This document shows positions 47,773 through 56,640 of a stretch of 64,000 bases of DNA, one piece after another. This DNA comes from an uncultured Clostridia bacterium (lineage in GTDB: Bacteria; Bacillota; Clostridia; Christensenellales; Borkfalkiaceae), in assembly GCA_947624445.1 (NCBI GenBank), contig CANQKF010000001.1, positions 62,001 to 126,000 of the forward strand. The letters are read 5' to 3'. Each line of letters opens with the position of its first letter. The stretch's first letter is position 1. A model generated the notes under the pieces. The model saw only the letters and a list, made by a program, of their open reading frames with translations, was not told where the DNA came from and made no database searches. Made by a program: the position numbers and the translations under genes.

Positions 47773-48914
47773 TCGTCCGCCCCCAGAAGTTCGAGGAACA
47801 GCGCTTTGAGCTCGGGCGCGGGATCCTCGGGATAGCGCGAACGGTAGTACTGCGTGAAGAGATCCCCCGCGTCGAGCTCGGAGCGCCGCACGAGCTCCGC
47901 CTGCGTCTCCGTGTTGAACACGATTTTGAGCGAGACGAGCCCCTCGTTCGCCGCGCGGAGCTGCTCGTTCTCGGCGGCCGTCAGGGGCGAAGCGAGGTGC
48001 AGGGTGAGTTCGACATAGCTCCCGAGATTCTTTCCGAGCACGAGAATGGCGTCCGCAAGCGAATTCGCCTCAAGGCGGACGAGCTTTTTCCCGCGCGTGA
48101 GCGGGATCTCCTCGGGCGGAGAGACCTCGGTTCCGTGCGTCTCGAAGAGGAGCACGCACTTCCGGGTGTTCGCTTCGTCGAAGGAATATTGCAGGGGCGA
48201 ACCGCTGTAATGGATGTTGCCGCGGATGGTCTGCCTGCGGTGCAGGTGCCCGAGCGCGACATATCCCGTCGCGGGGAAGTTCTCCGCGGGCACCGCGCGG
48301 GCGCCGCCGAGATCGATCGCGCGCTCGCTCTCCGAGACGCGGCCGCCCGTCACAAAGAGATGGGAGAGCAGGATGTGGGCGGCAGTGCCGTCGTATGCGG
48401 CGTCGCCCGCGGCGATCCAACGCTTCGTCTTTTCGGCGTAGCTCTCCTCCGTCTTGTCCTCTTTGAGGCGCGCCTCGTTGGGGTAGGGCAAAATATTGAG
48501 ATAGACCCGCTCGCCCGCTTTGTTTTCGAGGAGCAGGAAGTTTTCCCCCGACTGCACGACGCGCACGGGCCCATCCTCCCTCGGGTGCGGGATCCCCCGC
48601 CCGAAGATGTAGACCCCCTCTTCCGCCGCAATGGGCGCGGCGGCAGCAAGACGGACGCCGTCGTCGTGATTGCCGCTGATGACGACGACCGCCCGCCCCG
48701 CGGCGAGCCGCTTGACGGCGCGGAAAAAGACTTCCTCCGCCTCTGCGGGCGGAAGATAGGTATCGAACACGTCGCCCGCGACAAGGACGACTTCCACTTG
48801 CCGTTCCTCGCAGATCCCGACGATCTCATCGAGGATCTCGATCTGCTCGGGGAGGCGCTCCCGTTCGGAGAGCCGCTTCCCGAGATGCCAATCGGATGTA
48901 TGCAGGATCTTCAT
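47769..48914 (-). CDS. sbcD: nuclease SbcCD subunit D
   Basis: 381 residues of the calcineurin-like Mre11 fold: TSDWHLGKRL, LVAGDVFDTYLPP, VISGNHDDGVRL, and GHLHRRQTIRGNIHYSGSPLQYSF provide the metal ligands. It is the nuclease subunit of SbcCD. It is transcribed away from the DnaD-like gene across a 150-base gap. Confidence 0.93.
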   Translation of the reverse strand: MKILHTSDWHLGKRLSERERLPEQIEILDEIVGICEERQVEVVLVAGDVFDTYLPPAEAEEVFFRAVKRLAAGRAVVVISGNHDDGVRLAAAAPIAAEEGVYIFGRGIPHPREDGPVRVVQSGENFLLLENKAGERVYLNILPYPNEARLKEDKTEESYAEKTKRWIAAGDAAYDGTAAHILLSHLFVTGGRVSESERAIDLGGARAVPAENFPATGYVALGHLHRRQTIRGNIHYSGSPLQYSFDEANTRKCVLLFETHGTEVSPPEEIPLTRGKKLVRLEANSLADAILVLGKNLGSYVELTLHLASPLTAAENEQLRAANEGLVSLKIVFNTETQAELVRRSELDAGDLFTQYYRSRYPEDPAPELKALFLELLGADE

Positions 48915-48959
48915 TCCACGCTCTTTGCCGAAAAATTTCCCGTCTGCCGCGAAATTACT

Positions 48960-48987
48960 TTGCTTTTTGCCGCGGCTGTGCTATACT
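48960..48987 (+). promoter_or_regulatory. probable sigma-A promoter of the DnaD-like gene
   Basis: TTGCTT 48,960-48,965, 16 bases, TATACT 48,982-48,987. A 9-bp hairpin (48,995-49,003 with 49,010-49,018) lies in the predicted leader, 49 bases before the ATG. Confidence 0.55.
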
Positions 48988-49066
48988 ATTATACACTTGC
49001 TTTACGGAAAAAGCAAGTATTGACGGGATTTTTCGGAAAAAAGCAGAGGAAAAATCGGAGGAAATT

Positions 49067-50770
49067 ATGTCGTTCAGCTCCTTCTCGAAGGATTTCGCGG
49101 AAAATGCGTTCACGAGCGTCGAAAACCGTTTTATCGAAAAATATCTGCCCGAAGCGGATGGCGACGCCGTTCGCGTCTATCTCTACGGGCTGTATCTTTG
49201 CGGGAGCGGAAAGGATCTCGACGGCGCGCAGGCGGCGCAACTGCTCGGCATCCCCTATCCGCGCCTCGCGGAGTACTTCGATTTCTGGGAGGAATGCGGG
49301 CTCGTGCAGGTCCTCTCGCATGCACCGCTCTATGTCGAATACCTGCCCGTCAGCGCCGCCGTGGGCAAGCCCAAGCCCGTGCGCCCCGAAAAATACGCCG
49401 AATTTAACCGCGAGCTCTTCGCCCTCCTGCAGCGGGCAGGCAAGGACCTGAAGCCCTATGAACAGCAGCGGATCCTCGAATTCCTCGAAAACGGGCCCAT
49501 GCAGCAGCAGGCGTTTTTGCTCGTCGTCGCCTACTACGCCAACCGCGAGGGGGCGAAACTCTCGGTCTCGCACATCCTCAACGCCGCGAACAAACTTGTC
49601 CGCGAGCACAAATATACATACGAACAGGTGGAGAGCGAATACGCCGACTTCCACATCCACGAGGCGGAACTTACCAAGCTCTTCTCCCTCCTCGGCATCT
49701 ACCGCAAGCCGCAGGACGGCGACTATGCCCTCCTCGCCAAGTGGCAGGGCGCGGGCGTCGAGACGGGCGCCCTCTTTGCCTGCGCCGAGGCCCTCAAAAA
49801 GGGCACGATGGCGACCCTCGACCTGCTCGTCGGCGAACTCATCGCAAAGGACGCCAAGACGGAAGCCGCGGCGCGGGACTATCTCGCCCTCCGCACACGT
49901 CGCGCGGAGCTCGTGTTTGCGGTCGCGCGGAAGTTGGGCGTCAAGGTGCAAAACCCCCGCCCGTATGTCGAAGAATACGCCCAAAAATGGGAAAACCTCG
50001 GCTTTGCGGAGGAGAGCGTCCTCATGCTCGCCGCCCTCGGGCTGCACCTCGGATACGGGTTCCCCGAGCTCGACGCGTGCATCGCGGCGCTTGCGGCAAA
50101 CGGGACGACGCAGAAGGCGCAGATCGCGGCGTACTGCGCCGAACGCGAGACCCTTCTCGGGCTCCTGCAACGCATTCAGGGGGCGTGCGGCGTCGTCAAG
50201 CGCTCCGAGGCGACCCTCAACACGATCGCCGCATGGAAGGCGTCGTTTTCCGAGGAGATGATCCTCGAAGCGGCAAAGCGCAGCGCGGGCGCAGCTTCTC
50301 CCCTCCCCTATATGAACAAACTGCTCGCGGAGTGGAAGCGCGAAGGCGTGGCTTCGCCCGCCGCGATCCCCGAGGAGACGCGCCCGCAGCGGCGGAGCGA
50401 ATTCCGCAGCGAGGTCGCCGTCGCCGCCGACGCGCGGAGCGACCGCGAACGCTACTATGCGGGGCTCCGCGAGAGGGCGCAGCGCCGCGTGGACCGCGCG
50501 CTCGCGATCGCCGAAAAGGACGAAGCCTTCCGCGACGCCAACGCCACCCTCTCCAAGGGCGAACTCGAGCTCGCCAAAGCGGAGGTCTATCATCCCGAAC
50601 TTCTGCCCGAGATTTCGTCCCGCATGGAAGCGGCGCGCAGGAAGCGGGCGGAGGCGCTCTCCCGCCTCAAACTTTCGGAGCGCGATTTTATCCCGAAATA
50701 CGTCTGCGACAAGTGCTCGGATACGGGCTATCTGCCCGACGGCAGGATGTGCGATTGCTATCCCCGATGA
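49067..50770 (+). CDS. DnaD-like replication protein ending in a DnaC/DnaI-type zinc region
   Basis: 567 residues from ATG 49,067 with CGGAGG upstream. The N-terminal winged-helix part (FIEKYLPEADGDAVRVYLYGLYLC, LLGIPYPRLAEYFDFWEECGLVQ) and two central DnaD-like helical repeats (around 150-220 and 300-400) suggest a primosome protein. The last 25 residues, KYVCDKCSDTGYLP then MCDCY, look like the zinc-binding start of DnaC/DnaI helicase loaders. The AAA+ part of a loader is not downstream. It probably helps to load DnaB; this is inference from architecture. Confidence 0.75.
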   Translation: MSFSSFSKDFAENAFTSVENRFIEKYLPEADGDAVRVYLYGLYLCGSGKDLDGAQAAQLLGIPYPRLAEYFDFWEECGLVQVLSHAPLYVEYLPVSAAVGKPKPVRPEKYAEFNRELFALLQRAGKDLKPYEQQRILEFLENGPMQQQAFLLVVAYYANREGAKLSVSHILNAANKLVREHKYTYEQVESEYADFHIHEAELTKLFSLLGIYRKPQDGDYALLAKWQGAGVETGALFACAEALKKGTMATLDLLVGELIAKDAKTEAAARDYLALRTRRAELVFAVARKLGVKVQNPRPYVEEYAQKWENLGFAEESVLMLAALGLHLGYGFPELDACIAALAANGTTQKAQIAAYCAERETLLGLLQRIQGACGVVKRSEATLNTIAAWKASFSEEMILEAAKRSAGAASPLPYMNKLLAEWKREGVASPAAIPEETRPQRRSEFRSEVAVAADARSDRERYYAGLRERAQRRVDRALAIAEKDEAFRDANATLSKGELELAKAEVYHPELLPEISSRMEAARRKRAEALSRLKLSERDFIPKYVCDKCSDTGYLPDGRMCDCYPR

Positions 50771-50806
50771 GCCGCGCACGGGCGCTCGGAAAGAAAAAAT
50801 CCAACG

Positions 50807-50833
50807 GACCACGGGGGACTGTGGTCTTTTTTT
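50807..50833 (+). terminator. intrinsic terminator after the DnaD-like gene
   Basis: GACCAC 50,807-50,812 pairs with GTGGTC 50,821-50,826 and is followed by seven T. It lies 36 bases after the stop. Confidence 0.8.
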
Positions 50834-50885
50834 CGCGTTTTTTGCGCCCGAAAAAAAGTTCTACTTTGATTCGATAGCCGCGCGC

Positions 50886-50914
50886 TTGCGAAAGCCCGCG
50901 CGCTGTGATATAAT
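50886..50914 (+). promoter_or_regulatory. sigma-A promoter of the XRE membrane regulator
   Basis: TTGCGA 50,886-50,891, 17 bases, TATAAT 50,909-50,914, about 20 bases before the ATG at 50,935. The leader is short and ends in AGGAGG. Confidence 0.65.
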
Positions 50915-50934
50915 CCGAGGCGACAGGAGGCAAT

Positions 50935-52134
50935 ATGAACGACTACGGTTTCGGCAACTTCCTCTATGAACTCCGCACGGAGAAGGGCCTTTCGCAGAGC
51001 GAGCTCGGGAGGCTTTGCGGCGTCTCCAACAAGGCGGTGAGCAAATGGGAGATGGGCGCCGCCAAGCCCCGCCCCGAAAAGCTCGCAAAACTTTCGGAGA
51101 TCTTCGGCGTCACAATCGAGGAACTGCTCCGCGGCAAACGCAAAGAAGAGACCGCGGAGAAGGCAAACGGAGACAGCGAAGAGATCGCCTTTGCGATCGA
51201 CGTCCTGATCCGCGAATACAGGCGGGCAAAACTTTGGCTCGTCGCGGGCATCCTCCTGTTCTTCGGCGCTCCCCTCTGCATGCTGATCGTCCTCTTCGCC
51301 GCCTACGGCTCGGGCGCCCTCGAGAGCGTGTGGACGGCCGTCCTCATGGGCGTATTCATCCTCATCCACGCCTTCGGAGAGGCGGCGGTCATCGTCTCCG
51401 CCGTCCTCATGGTGAAGCGCAAACGCATGCTGTATGCGAGTTTTCCGCGGCGCAGAGAGGAAGTTTCGGCGCGTTCGCACACCGTTCCCCCCGCAAAAAA
51501 GCGGGGAAAATTGGGGCTCTTCGTGCTCCTTGGCCTTCTGCTCGTGTTGATCGCGCTCGCCGTCGCGCTGAGCGCTACGAAAGTCATCGAAAGCGGTGCG
51601 GCGGTGTATATCATCTGCGGCGGGGCGCTGGCATTCGGGCTGGGAAACATCCTCTTCACGCAGCTGTGGCTCAGGCGGGTGAACCGCAGGATCGGGGCAA
51701 GACAATTCGAAGCGGCGGTGAAAGAGGGAAAATTTCTGCTCGAAACGTGGCTTCCCGACGCGCGCGCCCCCATCTGCGACGCGCTTCGCCTTTGCATCGC
51801 CGTCGCCTGCTTCGGGCTGTATGACGACGAGGCCTTTCGCGAGTATTTGGGCGAGATCACCGTGCGCGCCTTCCTGCCCGCGAAGAGCTATTGGACATGC
51901 GTCGCCGCCCTCGCCGCGGGCGACAAGGCGGGCTTTGCGCGCGAATATCACACGGTGTTTTTGCCGCTTGCCGAGGATCCGCGCATGCGGCGCACGGCCC
52001 CCGTCTACGCAGAGCGGCTCCGCTGCTTCGCGGAACTTTCGGAGCACCCCTCGCCCGAGGCGCGGGCAGAACTTGCCGCCATGCTCACCCACCCGCGGAC
52101 CCGCGAGATCGCGGAGAAGCTCGGCACGGAGTGA
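50935..52134 (+). CDS. XRE-family regulator with membrane segments
   Basis: 399 residues. Residues 8-62 are a helix-turn-helix of the XRE type (LRTEKGLSQSELGRLCGVSN, KAVSKWEMGAAKPRPEKLAKL). Four hydrophobic segments follow (LWLVAGILLFFGAPLCMLIVLF; VLMGVFILIHAFGEAAVIVSAV; LGLFVLLGLLLVLIALAVAL; YIICGGALAFGLGNILF), then a helical cytoplasmic tail. Membrane-tethered XRE proteins are common in Firmicutes and probably sense a membrane or envelope signal. The target is unknown. Confidence 0.8.
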   Translation: MNDYGFGNFLYELRTEKGLSQSELGRLCGVSNKAVSKWEMGAAKPRPEKLAKLSEIFGVTIEELLRGKRKEETAEKANGDSEEIAFAIDVLIREYRRAKLWLVAGILLFFGAPLCMLIVLFAAYGSGALESVWTAVLMGVFILIHAFGEAAVIVSAVLMVKRKRMLYASFPRRREEVSARSHTVPPAKKRGKLGLFVLLGLLLVLIALAVALSATKVIESGAAVYIICGGALAFGLGNILFTQLWLRRVNRRIGARQFEAAVKEGKFLLETWLPDARAPICDALRLCIAVACFGLYDDEAFREYLGEITVRAFLPAKSYWTCVAALAAGDKAGFAREYHTVFLPLAEDPRMRRTAPVYAERLRCFAELSEHPSPEARAELAAMLTHPRTREIAEKLGTE

Positions 52135-52210
52135 ACCGCGTTTGCCGTTCGATCTTACAAAATCGGCATGGAAAATAGTATTATGTTACGCATACTACTG
52201 TGCAAACGCA

Positions 52211-52250
52211 AAAAATATCGGTGCAAAAACCCCTCTGCACCGATATTTTT
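52211..52250. terminator. bidirectional intrinsic terminator
   Basis: A 15-bp stem, 52,211-52,225 with 52,236-52,250, has T runs at the 3' side on both strands. It separates the convergent XRE regulator (plus) and ylmC-like (minus) genes. Confidence 0.85.
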
Positions 52251-52254
52251 TTGC

Positions 52255-52581
52255 CTATTCGTATTCTCCGTAGTCGCGGCGGTCCCGCGCGAACGGCGGG
52301 GGTTCGGGAGGCGCGTCCTCCCACTTTCCGCGCTTTTTTTCGGGCTTCGGCGCCGCCTTGATCTCGACGAAGATGACGTCGACCCCGATCTTCTTCACGC
52401 AGCGCAGGTCGATGAAGAGGTCCGCCTTCCCCCAGCGGATGCCGTGGCCCCCGGGCACGACAATGCCGAGCAGCTTTCCCTCGGGCCAGGTAAATACGAC
52501 GTCGCACACCTTGCCGAGGCGCTTGCCGTCGAGCAGGTTCACGGTCTCCTTTTTGCGCAGTTCCACATAACTCGTTTCCAC
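52255..52581 (-). CDS. YlmC/YmxH-family sporulation protein (PRC barrel)
   Basis: 108 residues from GTG 52,581; a GTG at 52,566 (VELRKKETVNL...) fits the usual family start better. The core VNLLDGKRLGKVCDVVF, GKLLGIVVPGG, KIGVDVIFV is a PRC-barrel domain. The C-terminal tail is Pro/Glu-rich. YlmC/YmxH proteins are conserved in spore formers; molecular role unknown. It sits just downstream of sigG, as ymxH-type genes do in many Clostridia. Confidence 0.8.
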   Translation of the reverse strand: METSYVELRKKETVNLLDGKRLGKVCDVVFTWPEGKLLGIVVPGGHGIRWGKADLFIDLRCVKKIGVDVIFVEIKAAPKPEKKRGKWEDAPPEPPPFARDRRDYGEYE

Positions 52582-52621
52582 ACCTTCATCGTATGCGGAA
52601 TTTGTCGAAAAGTTGCCTGCG

Positions 52622-53392
52622 CTACAAAATTTCCTTGCGGACGGCGGCGAGCGCGTTCTTCTCGAGGCGGCTCACCTGCGCCTGTGAGATCCCGACCTCC
52701 GCGGAGATCTCCGTCTGCGTCTTGCCCTCGTAGTAGCGGAGGCGCAGGATCTTCTTCTCGCGCTCGGTGAGCCGATCGATCGCCTCGCGCAGGGCGACGC
52801 GCTCCGTCCAGATCTCATCGGACTGCGTTTCGTCGTAGAGCTGGTCGACGAGCTGCAGCGTGTCTCCCGCCTTGTTGTAGACCGAATCATAGAGGGAGAC
52901 GGGATCTGAGATGGCGTCGAGACAGTAGACGACTTCGCGCTCCTTGACCTGCATCTCGGCGGCGATGCGCTCGATGGTCGCCTCTTCGTCGCGCGCTTCG
53001 AGCCCTTCGCGCACCTTCAGGATCCTGTATGCGGTATCGCGGATGGAGCGGGAGACGCGCAGGCTGTTGCCGTCGCGGAGATACCGCTTGATCTCGCCGA
53101 GGATCATCGGGACGGCGTACGTCGAGAATTTTACCCCGAATTTGAGATCGAAGTGGTCGATCGCCTTGATGAGCCCGACGCAGCCCGCCTGGAATACGTC
53201 GTCCGCATTGGCGTTCTTCGCCCAAAACCGCTTGACGAGCGAGAGCACCAGCCGCATATTGCCGACGATGAAGCGGTCGCGCGCCGCCTTGTCGCCCGCC
53301 TTGAGACGGCGCATGAGCTCCTCGTTCTCCTGCGCCGTGAGCTTGGGAAGCCCGGAGGTATCCACACCGCAAATGACAACCTTGTTGAGCAT
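52622..53392 (-). CDS. sigG: forespore sigma factor SigG
   Basis: 256 residues from ATG 53,392 (AAGGAGG upstream). It starts NKVVICGVDTSGLPKL, the SigG-specific N-terminus, followed by region 2 (GNMRLVLSLVKRFW, DVFQAGCVGLIKAIDHFDL, FSTYAVPMILGEIKRYLRD) and region 4 (LTEREKKILRLRYYEGKTQTEIS, ISQAQVSRLEK). It drives late forespore genes. In Bacillus sigG directly follows sigE; here two genes are in between. Confidence 0.95.
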   Translation of the reverse strand: MLNKVVICGVDTSGLPKLTAQENEELMRRLKAGDKAARDRFIVGNMRLVLSLVKRFWAKNANADDVFQAGCVGLIKAIDHFDLKFGVKFSTYAVPMILGEIKRYLRDGNSLRVSRSIRDTAYRILKVREGLEARDEEATIERIAAEMQVKEREVVYCLDAISDPVSLYDSVYNKAGDTLQLVDQLYDETQSDEIWTERVALREAIDRLTEREKKILRLRYYEGKTQTEISAEVGISQAQVSRLEKNALAAVRKEIL

Positions 53393-53428
53393 ACTGTTCC
53401 TCCTTATGTAGCGCTGCCCGGGAAAAAC

Positions 53429-53456
53429 AGTATCTGCAATCCGCGCTCGGTTATGC
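53429..53456 (-). promoter_or_regulatory. possible sigma-F-type promoter of sigG
   Basis: Read on the minus strand, GCATA (53,456-53,452), 14 bases, GCAGATACT (53,437-53,429) approach the forespore consensus GYWTA and GGNRANAHT. The predicted start is about 30 bases before the sigG ATG, as expected for a gene switched on by SigF. Pattern match by eye. Confidence 0.4.
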
Positions 53457-53566
53457 GCGAACGGCGTGCTCCCATTGTAGCGGGAGGCACGCCGCGAACG
53501 CTGCAAGTCCGTGCCGAACTACGTCGGAATGCGTCGAAAGAGCGCGGGACGGCCGCACGGGAGACC

Positions 53567-53611
53567 TTGCGCTGCGCGCCCGCCGATTCGATCGGCGGGC
53601 GCGCAGCGCAA
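53567..53611. repeat. 21-bp perfect inverted repeat between sigG and the zinc-ribbon gene
   Basis: 53,567-53,587 pairs with 53,591-53,611 without mismatch around three bases. No T tract follows on either strand. It may end the alpha-galactosidase transcript before sigG, insulate sigG, or be a remnant of insertion. Confidence 0.7.
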
Positions 53612-53626
53612 CATATTCAAAACAAC

Positions 53627-53818
53627 TTAAAGGCGGACAAAGAGCTTACAGCCCGCGGCGAGGGCTTCCTCGATCTTCTCGTTGAGGCGGGCGACCGTCA
53701 CGCCGAGCTTTTTTGCAAGGCAGCAGGCGCACAGGGGCGCCTGCGCGTTCGCATTGAACTTTTTGTTCAGCCCGAGTTCGTTGTAGGAGAGCGCGGCGCC
53801 GCATTGCCCGCAGGTCAT
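53627..53818 (-). CDS. small zinc-ribbon protein
   Basis: 63 residues from ATG 53,818. CGQC at the start and CACC in the middle make a zinc ribbon, followed by two helices (AKKLGVTVARLNEKIEEALAAGC). It overlaps the end of the alpha-galactosidase gene by 4 bases and is probably co-translated. Similar short proteins are found in gut Clostridia without known role. Confidence 0.7.
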   Translation of the reverse strand: MTCGQCGAALSYNELGLNKKFNANAQAPLCACCLAKKLGVTVARLNEKIEEALAAGCKLFVRL

Positions 53819-54942
53819 TTTTTCACCACGCGGAAGCGATAGACCGCGCAAGAATGCGCCGCGAGGTCGCACGTGAGCACGCCGTTCTTGGAGACGAGCT
53901 CCTCTCCTGTGTACGCCGCGCTGCCCGCAAGCCGCATTCCCGAGATCTCGGGCACGCCGAGGTCGTCCGCGGTCACCCAGAGGGAAGCGGGCGCGTCGCC
54001 GAGGTTGAAGAAGCCCACCGCGAGGTCGCCGCCGTCGAGGGCGCGGACGAAGATCGGAAGATCCTCGTTCTCCCACATCTTCATGAGGTAGGGGCGGGCG
54101 CCGCGGGGATCCTTCTGGATGCCGAGGAGGACGGGATCGGTGAGGATGCGCTTGGTCGCTTCGTCCATGGCGCGAAGGTCGCAGCCGATCATGAGCGGCG
54201 AGCCGAGCAGACACCATGCGGCGAAGTGCAGGCGGTATTCGTCCTCCGTGCAGCCCTTCAATCCGACGTGTCCCTTGCCGTGCATGCCCACGACGAGCAT
54301 ATCCATATCGTTGAAGCACCCGACGCCGCCGTAGGGCAAGATCTCATATTGCTTTTTGATGAGTTCCTTGATGGATTCCCATGTATCGACGATGTCCCCC
54401 GTCGAACGCCACATGTTGGCGCCCGTGGAGCCGATCCACGCGTGCGTTTCGTCGGCGCCCCAGCTGCACGCGCTGAAGAGGATGTCTCTTCCGCAGCCCG
54501 CGAGCGCAAGCCCCATGCGGCGGTAGAGGTTCGGGCCGTCTACGGAGCGCGGCTTGAAGCAGTAGTCGTATTTGAGGAAGTCCACCCCCCACTCCGCAAA
54601 CGTTGCGGCGTCGACGAACTCGTGGTTGTAGCTCGAGGGATAGGCGGCGCAGGTCATGAGCCCCGCGCAGGAATACATGCCGAGTTTGAGTCCGCGGGCG
54701 TGGAGGTAGTCGGCGACGTACTTCATGCCGTGCGGGAATTTGGCGGGATCGGGCACGAGCTTGCCCTCTTTGGAGCGCTCTTTCAGCGCCCAGCAGTCGT
54801 CGATGACGACGTATTCATAGCCCGCATCTTTGAGCCCCGACGCGACGAGCGTATCCGCCGAAGAGAGGATGAGCTCCTCGTTGATGTTCTCGGCGAAGGT
54901 GTTCCAGCTGTTCCATCCCATGGGCGGGACGTTCTTTATCAT
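53815..54942 (-). CDS. alpha-galactosidase, glycoside hydrolase family 27
   Basis: 375 residues: PPMGWNSWNTF at the start, VVIDDCW, LKLGMYSCAG, the nucleophile motif DFLKYDYC with Asp126, and the acid/base Asp183 in MWRSTGDI, then GCFNDMDMLVVG. A C-terminal beta domain completes the family layout. There is no signal peptide, so it acts on imported alpha-galactosides. It lies inside the sporulation cluster with its own strong promoter, so it is probably regulated apart from sporulation. Confidence 0.92.
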   Translation of the reverse strand: MIKNVPPMGWNSWNTFAENINEELILSSADTLVASGLKDAGYEYVVIDDCWALKERSKEGKLVPDPAKFPHGMKYVADYLHARGLKLGMYSCAGLMTCAAYPSSYNHEFVDAATFAEWGVDFLKYDYCFKPRSVDGPNLYRRMGLALAGCGRDILFSACSWGADETHAWIGSTGANMWRSTGDIVDTWESIKELIKKQYEILPYGGVGCFNDMDMLVVGMHGKGHVGLKGCTEDEYRLHFAAWCLLGSPLMIGCDLRAMDEATKRILTDPVLLGIQKDPRGARPYLMKMWENEDLPIFVRALDGGDLAVGFFNLGDAPASLWVTADDLGVPEISGMRLAGSAAYTGEELVSKNGVLTCDLAAHSCAVYRFRVVKK

Positions 54943-54983
54943 AGGTCACTCCTCTTGCTCCGTGCGGAGCTTGTTCTACCGCT

Positions 54984-55013
54984 ATTATAGCCGAATGCGG
55001 CGGCGCTTGTCAA
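54984..55013 (-). promoter_or_regulatory. sigma-A promoter of the alpha-galactosidase gene
   Basis: On the minus strand TTGACA (55,013-55,008), 18 bases, TATAAT (54,989-54,984). A near-consensus vegetative promoter between sigE and the alpha-galactosidase gene, about 40 bases before the ATG. Confidence 0.75.
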
Positions 55014-55043
55014 TGCGTGCGCATAAATTCTTTGCCGCAAACC

Positions 55044-55754
55044 TCACACGAATTTGGAAATTTCCTTTTTGAGCCGCTCGATGATCTTCTTCTCGAGGCG
55101 GGAAATGTAGCTCTGGGAGATCCCGAGCGCGTCGGCGACGTCCTTTTGGGTCATCTCCTCTCTTCCGCCCAGCCCGAAGCGCATGCACATGATGCGCCGC
55201 TCCCGCTCTGGGAGTTTCTCGAGCGCCTCGCGCAGGAGCTCCTTTTCCACGTTGGATTCCACGCCGCCGTAGACCGATTCGCAGTCGGTGCCGAGGATAT
55301 CCGAGAGCAGGAGTTCGTTGCCCTCGAAGTCGGTGTTGAGCGGTTCGTCGATGGAGATCTCGCTCTTGAGCTTCACGGTCCTGCGCAGATACATGAGGAT
55401 CTCGTTCTCGATGCAGCGGGAGGCGTACGTCGCGAGCTTGATGTTCTTCTCCGCGCGGAAAGAGCCCACCGCCTTGATGAGCCCGATGGTCCCGATGGAG
55501 ATGAGATCGTCGGGATCCACCCCCGTGTTTTCGAATTTGCGCGAGATATAGACGACGAGCCGCAGATTGTGCTCGATGAGCTTCGCCTTGATCGCCTCGG
55601 CGTCCTCCCCCTCCTCGAGCTTTTTGAGCATCTCCGCCTCCTCCTCGGGGGGAAGCGGGAGCGGGAGCGCCTCGCTTCCGCAGAGATAGTGGATGACGTT
55701 CTCGCTGCCCTTGAGCTCGGTGAGCCACGCCTTGAGCTGTTCGAAAAGTTTCAC
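55044..55754 (-). CDS. sigE: mother-cell sigma factor SigE precursor
   Basis: 236 residues from GTG 55,754 (GGAGG upstream). LSG-type pro-sequence region ([17 protein letters not shown]) at the start, then region 2 ([50 protein letters not shown]) and region 4 ([35 protein letters not shown]). It is the first mother-cell sigma factor, made as a pro-protein and cut by SpoIIGA, encoded directly upstream. Confidence 0.94.
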   Translation of the reverse strand: MKLFEQLKAWLTELKGSENVIHYLCGSEALPLPLPPEEEAEMLKKLEEGEDAEAIKAKLIEHNLRLVVYISRKFENTGVDPDDLISIGTIGLIKAVGSFRAEKNIKLATYASRCIENEILMYLRRTVKLKSEISIDEPLNTDFEGNELLLSDILGTDCESVYGGVESNVEKELLREALEKLPERERRIMCMRFGLGGREEMTQKDVADALGISQSYISRLEKKIIERLKKEISKFV

Positions 55755-55755
55755 G

Positions 55756-56553
55756 CTATGCCTCCAATAACGCGGTGTGCAGAATGAGCTGGACCCCGCC
55801 CGCGACGTCGCCGACGGTGAGCAGCACGCCGTGCCGCTCGAGGGTCTCTCCCCCCGTACGGATCGCGAGCGTATCGCAGGAAAAGACGGGCGAAGTTTTT
55901 TGCCCGTTGACCGTCGCGATCGTCATGTGGCCCTCGGCGTGCGGATGCCGCCCGAAGAGCGCGAAGATCGCCTGCGCCGAGGTGACGCAAACGGGCTTGC
56001 CGCGGAATTCGAGCAGGTTCCCGCTATCGGCGTAGCCCCGCCATCGCACCTTCCGCCCCGCGGCGCAGAGCGCGCATTCGAGGATGTTCCGCGCCGTGTG
56101 CCTATAACGGTAAAACCGCCGCGCGCCGCAGACGATCGCAATGAAAAAACTACATACGCCCCCCACCATAAGCCCCACGGGGACGCGTTCGACGAGAAAG
56201 CCTTCGCCGCCCTCCGTCTCGATCCCGAAGAAGGAATAGATCGCGGTCAAAAGCCCGCCGAGCGCGAACGTCATGAGGAAAAATGCGGCGATCGTGAGAA
56301 GATACGGCCTTGCGCGCCTTCCGCGGGCGGCGATGAGCCCGAGCGCCGCGCCGCCCGTAAACTTTGCAAGATACGCCGCCCACGCGGGAAGCGACAACAG
56401 CGGGAAAACGATCGCCTGCACTCCGCCGAGCGCGCTCGCGAGCCCCAGCCGCCACCATGAAACGCGCACGCGGGCGCATTGCAGGGCAAGGAACAACAGC
56501 ACGCCGTCGATCAGAAAATTTTCGAGAAAGGCAACTTCGATATAGACTTTCAT
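55756..56553 (-). CDS. spoIIGA: sigma-E processing peptidase SpoIIGA
   Basis: 265 residues. Five or so membrane segments ([71 protein letters not shown]) precede the aspartic-protease domain with [10 protein letters not shown], Asp176 being the predicted catalytic residue. It is in the membrane of the septum and activates pro-SigE on a signal from SpoIIR. Its stop is one base from the sigE start. Confidence 0.92.
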   Translation of the reverse strand: MKVYIEVAFLENFLIDGVLLFLALQCARVRVSWWRLGLASALGGVQAIVFPLLSLPAWAAYLAKFTGGAALGLIAARGRRARPYLLTIAAFFLMTFALGGLLTAIYSFFGIETEGGEGFLVERVPVGLMVGGVCSFFIAIVCGARRFYRYRHTARNILECALCAAGRKVRWRGYADSGNLLEFRGKPVCVTSAQAIFALFGRHPHAEGHMTIATVNGQKTSPVFSCDTLAIRTGGETLERHGVLLTVGDVAGGVQLILHTALLEA

Positions 56554-56593
56554 AGCCGTCTGTTTCCGCCATTATAGCGCCCAAAACGGCATG

Positions 56594-56622
56594 AAAAAAG
56601 GCATATCCCGTCGGAATATGCC
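56594..56622 (-). terminator. intrinsic terminator of the small XRE gene
   Basis: On the minus strand a 10-bp stem (56,613-56,622 with 56,600-56,609, one G-U) is followed by six T. It lies 19 bases after the XRE stop. Confidence 0.75.
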
Positions 56623-56640
56623 GAAATATGCGATGTGACA

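Noticed and set aside
32139..49451. Very long plus-strand frames in the GC-rich half, for example 36,626-38,215, 38,236-39,873 and 45,082-47,835
   Set aside because: They lie opposite well-identified genes (dnaB, pepF, sbcC) and have Arg/Ala/Gly-biased composition typical of GC-rich antisense frames.
53567..53611. Long inverted repeat as a standard terminator
   Set aside because: The stem is strong, but no T run follows on either strand; kept as a repeat of unknown role.
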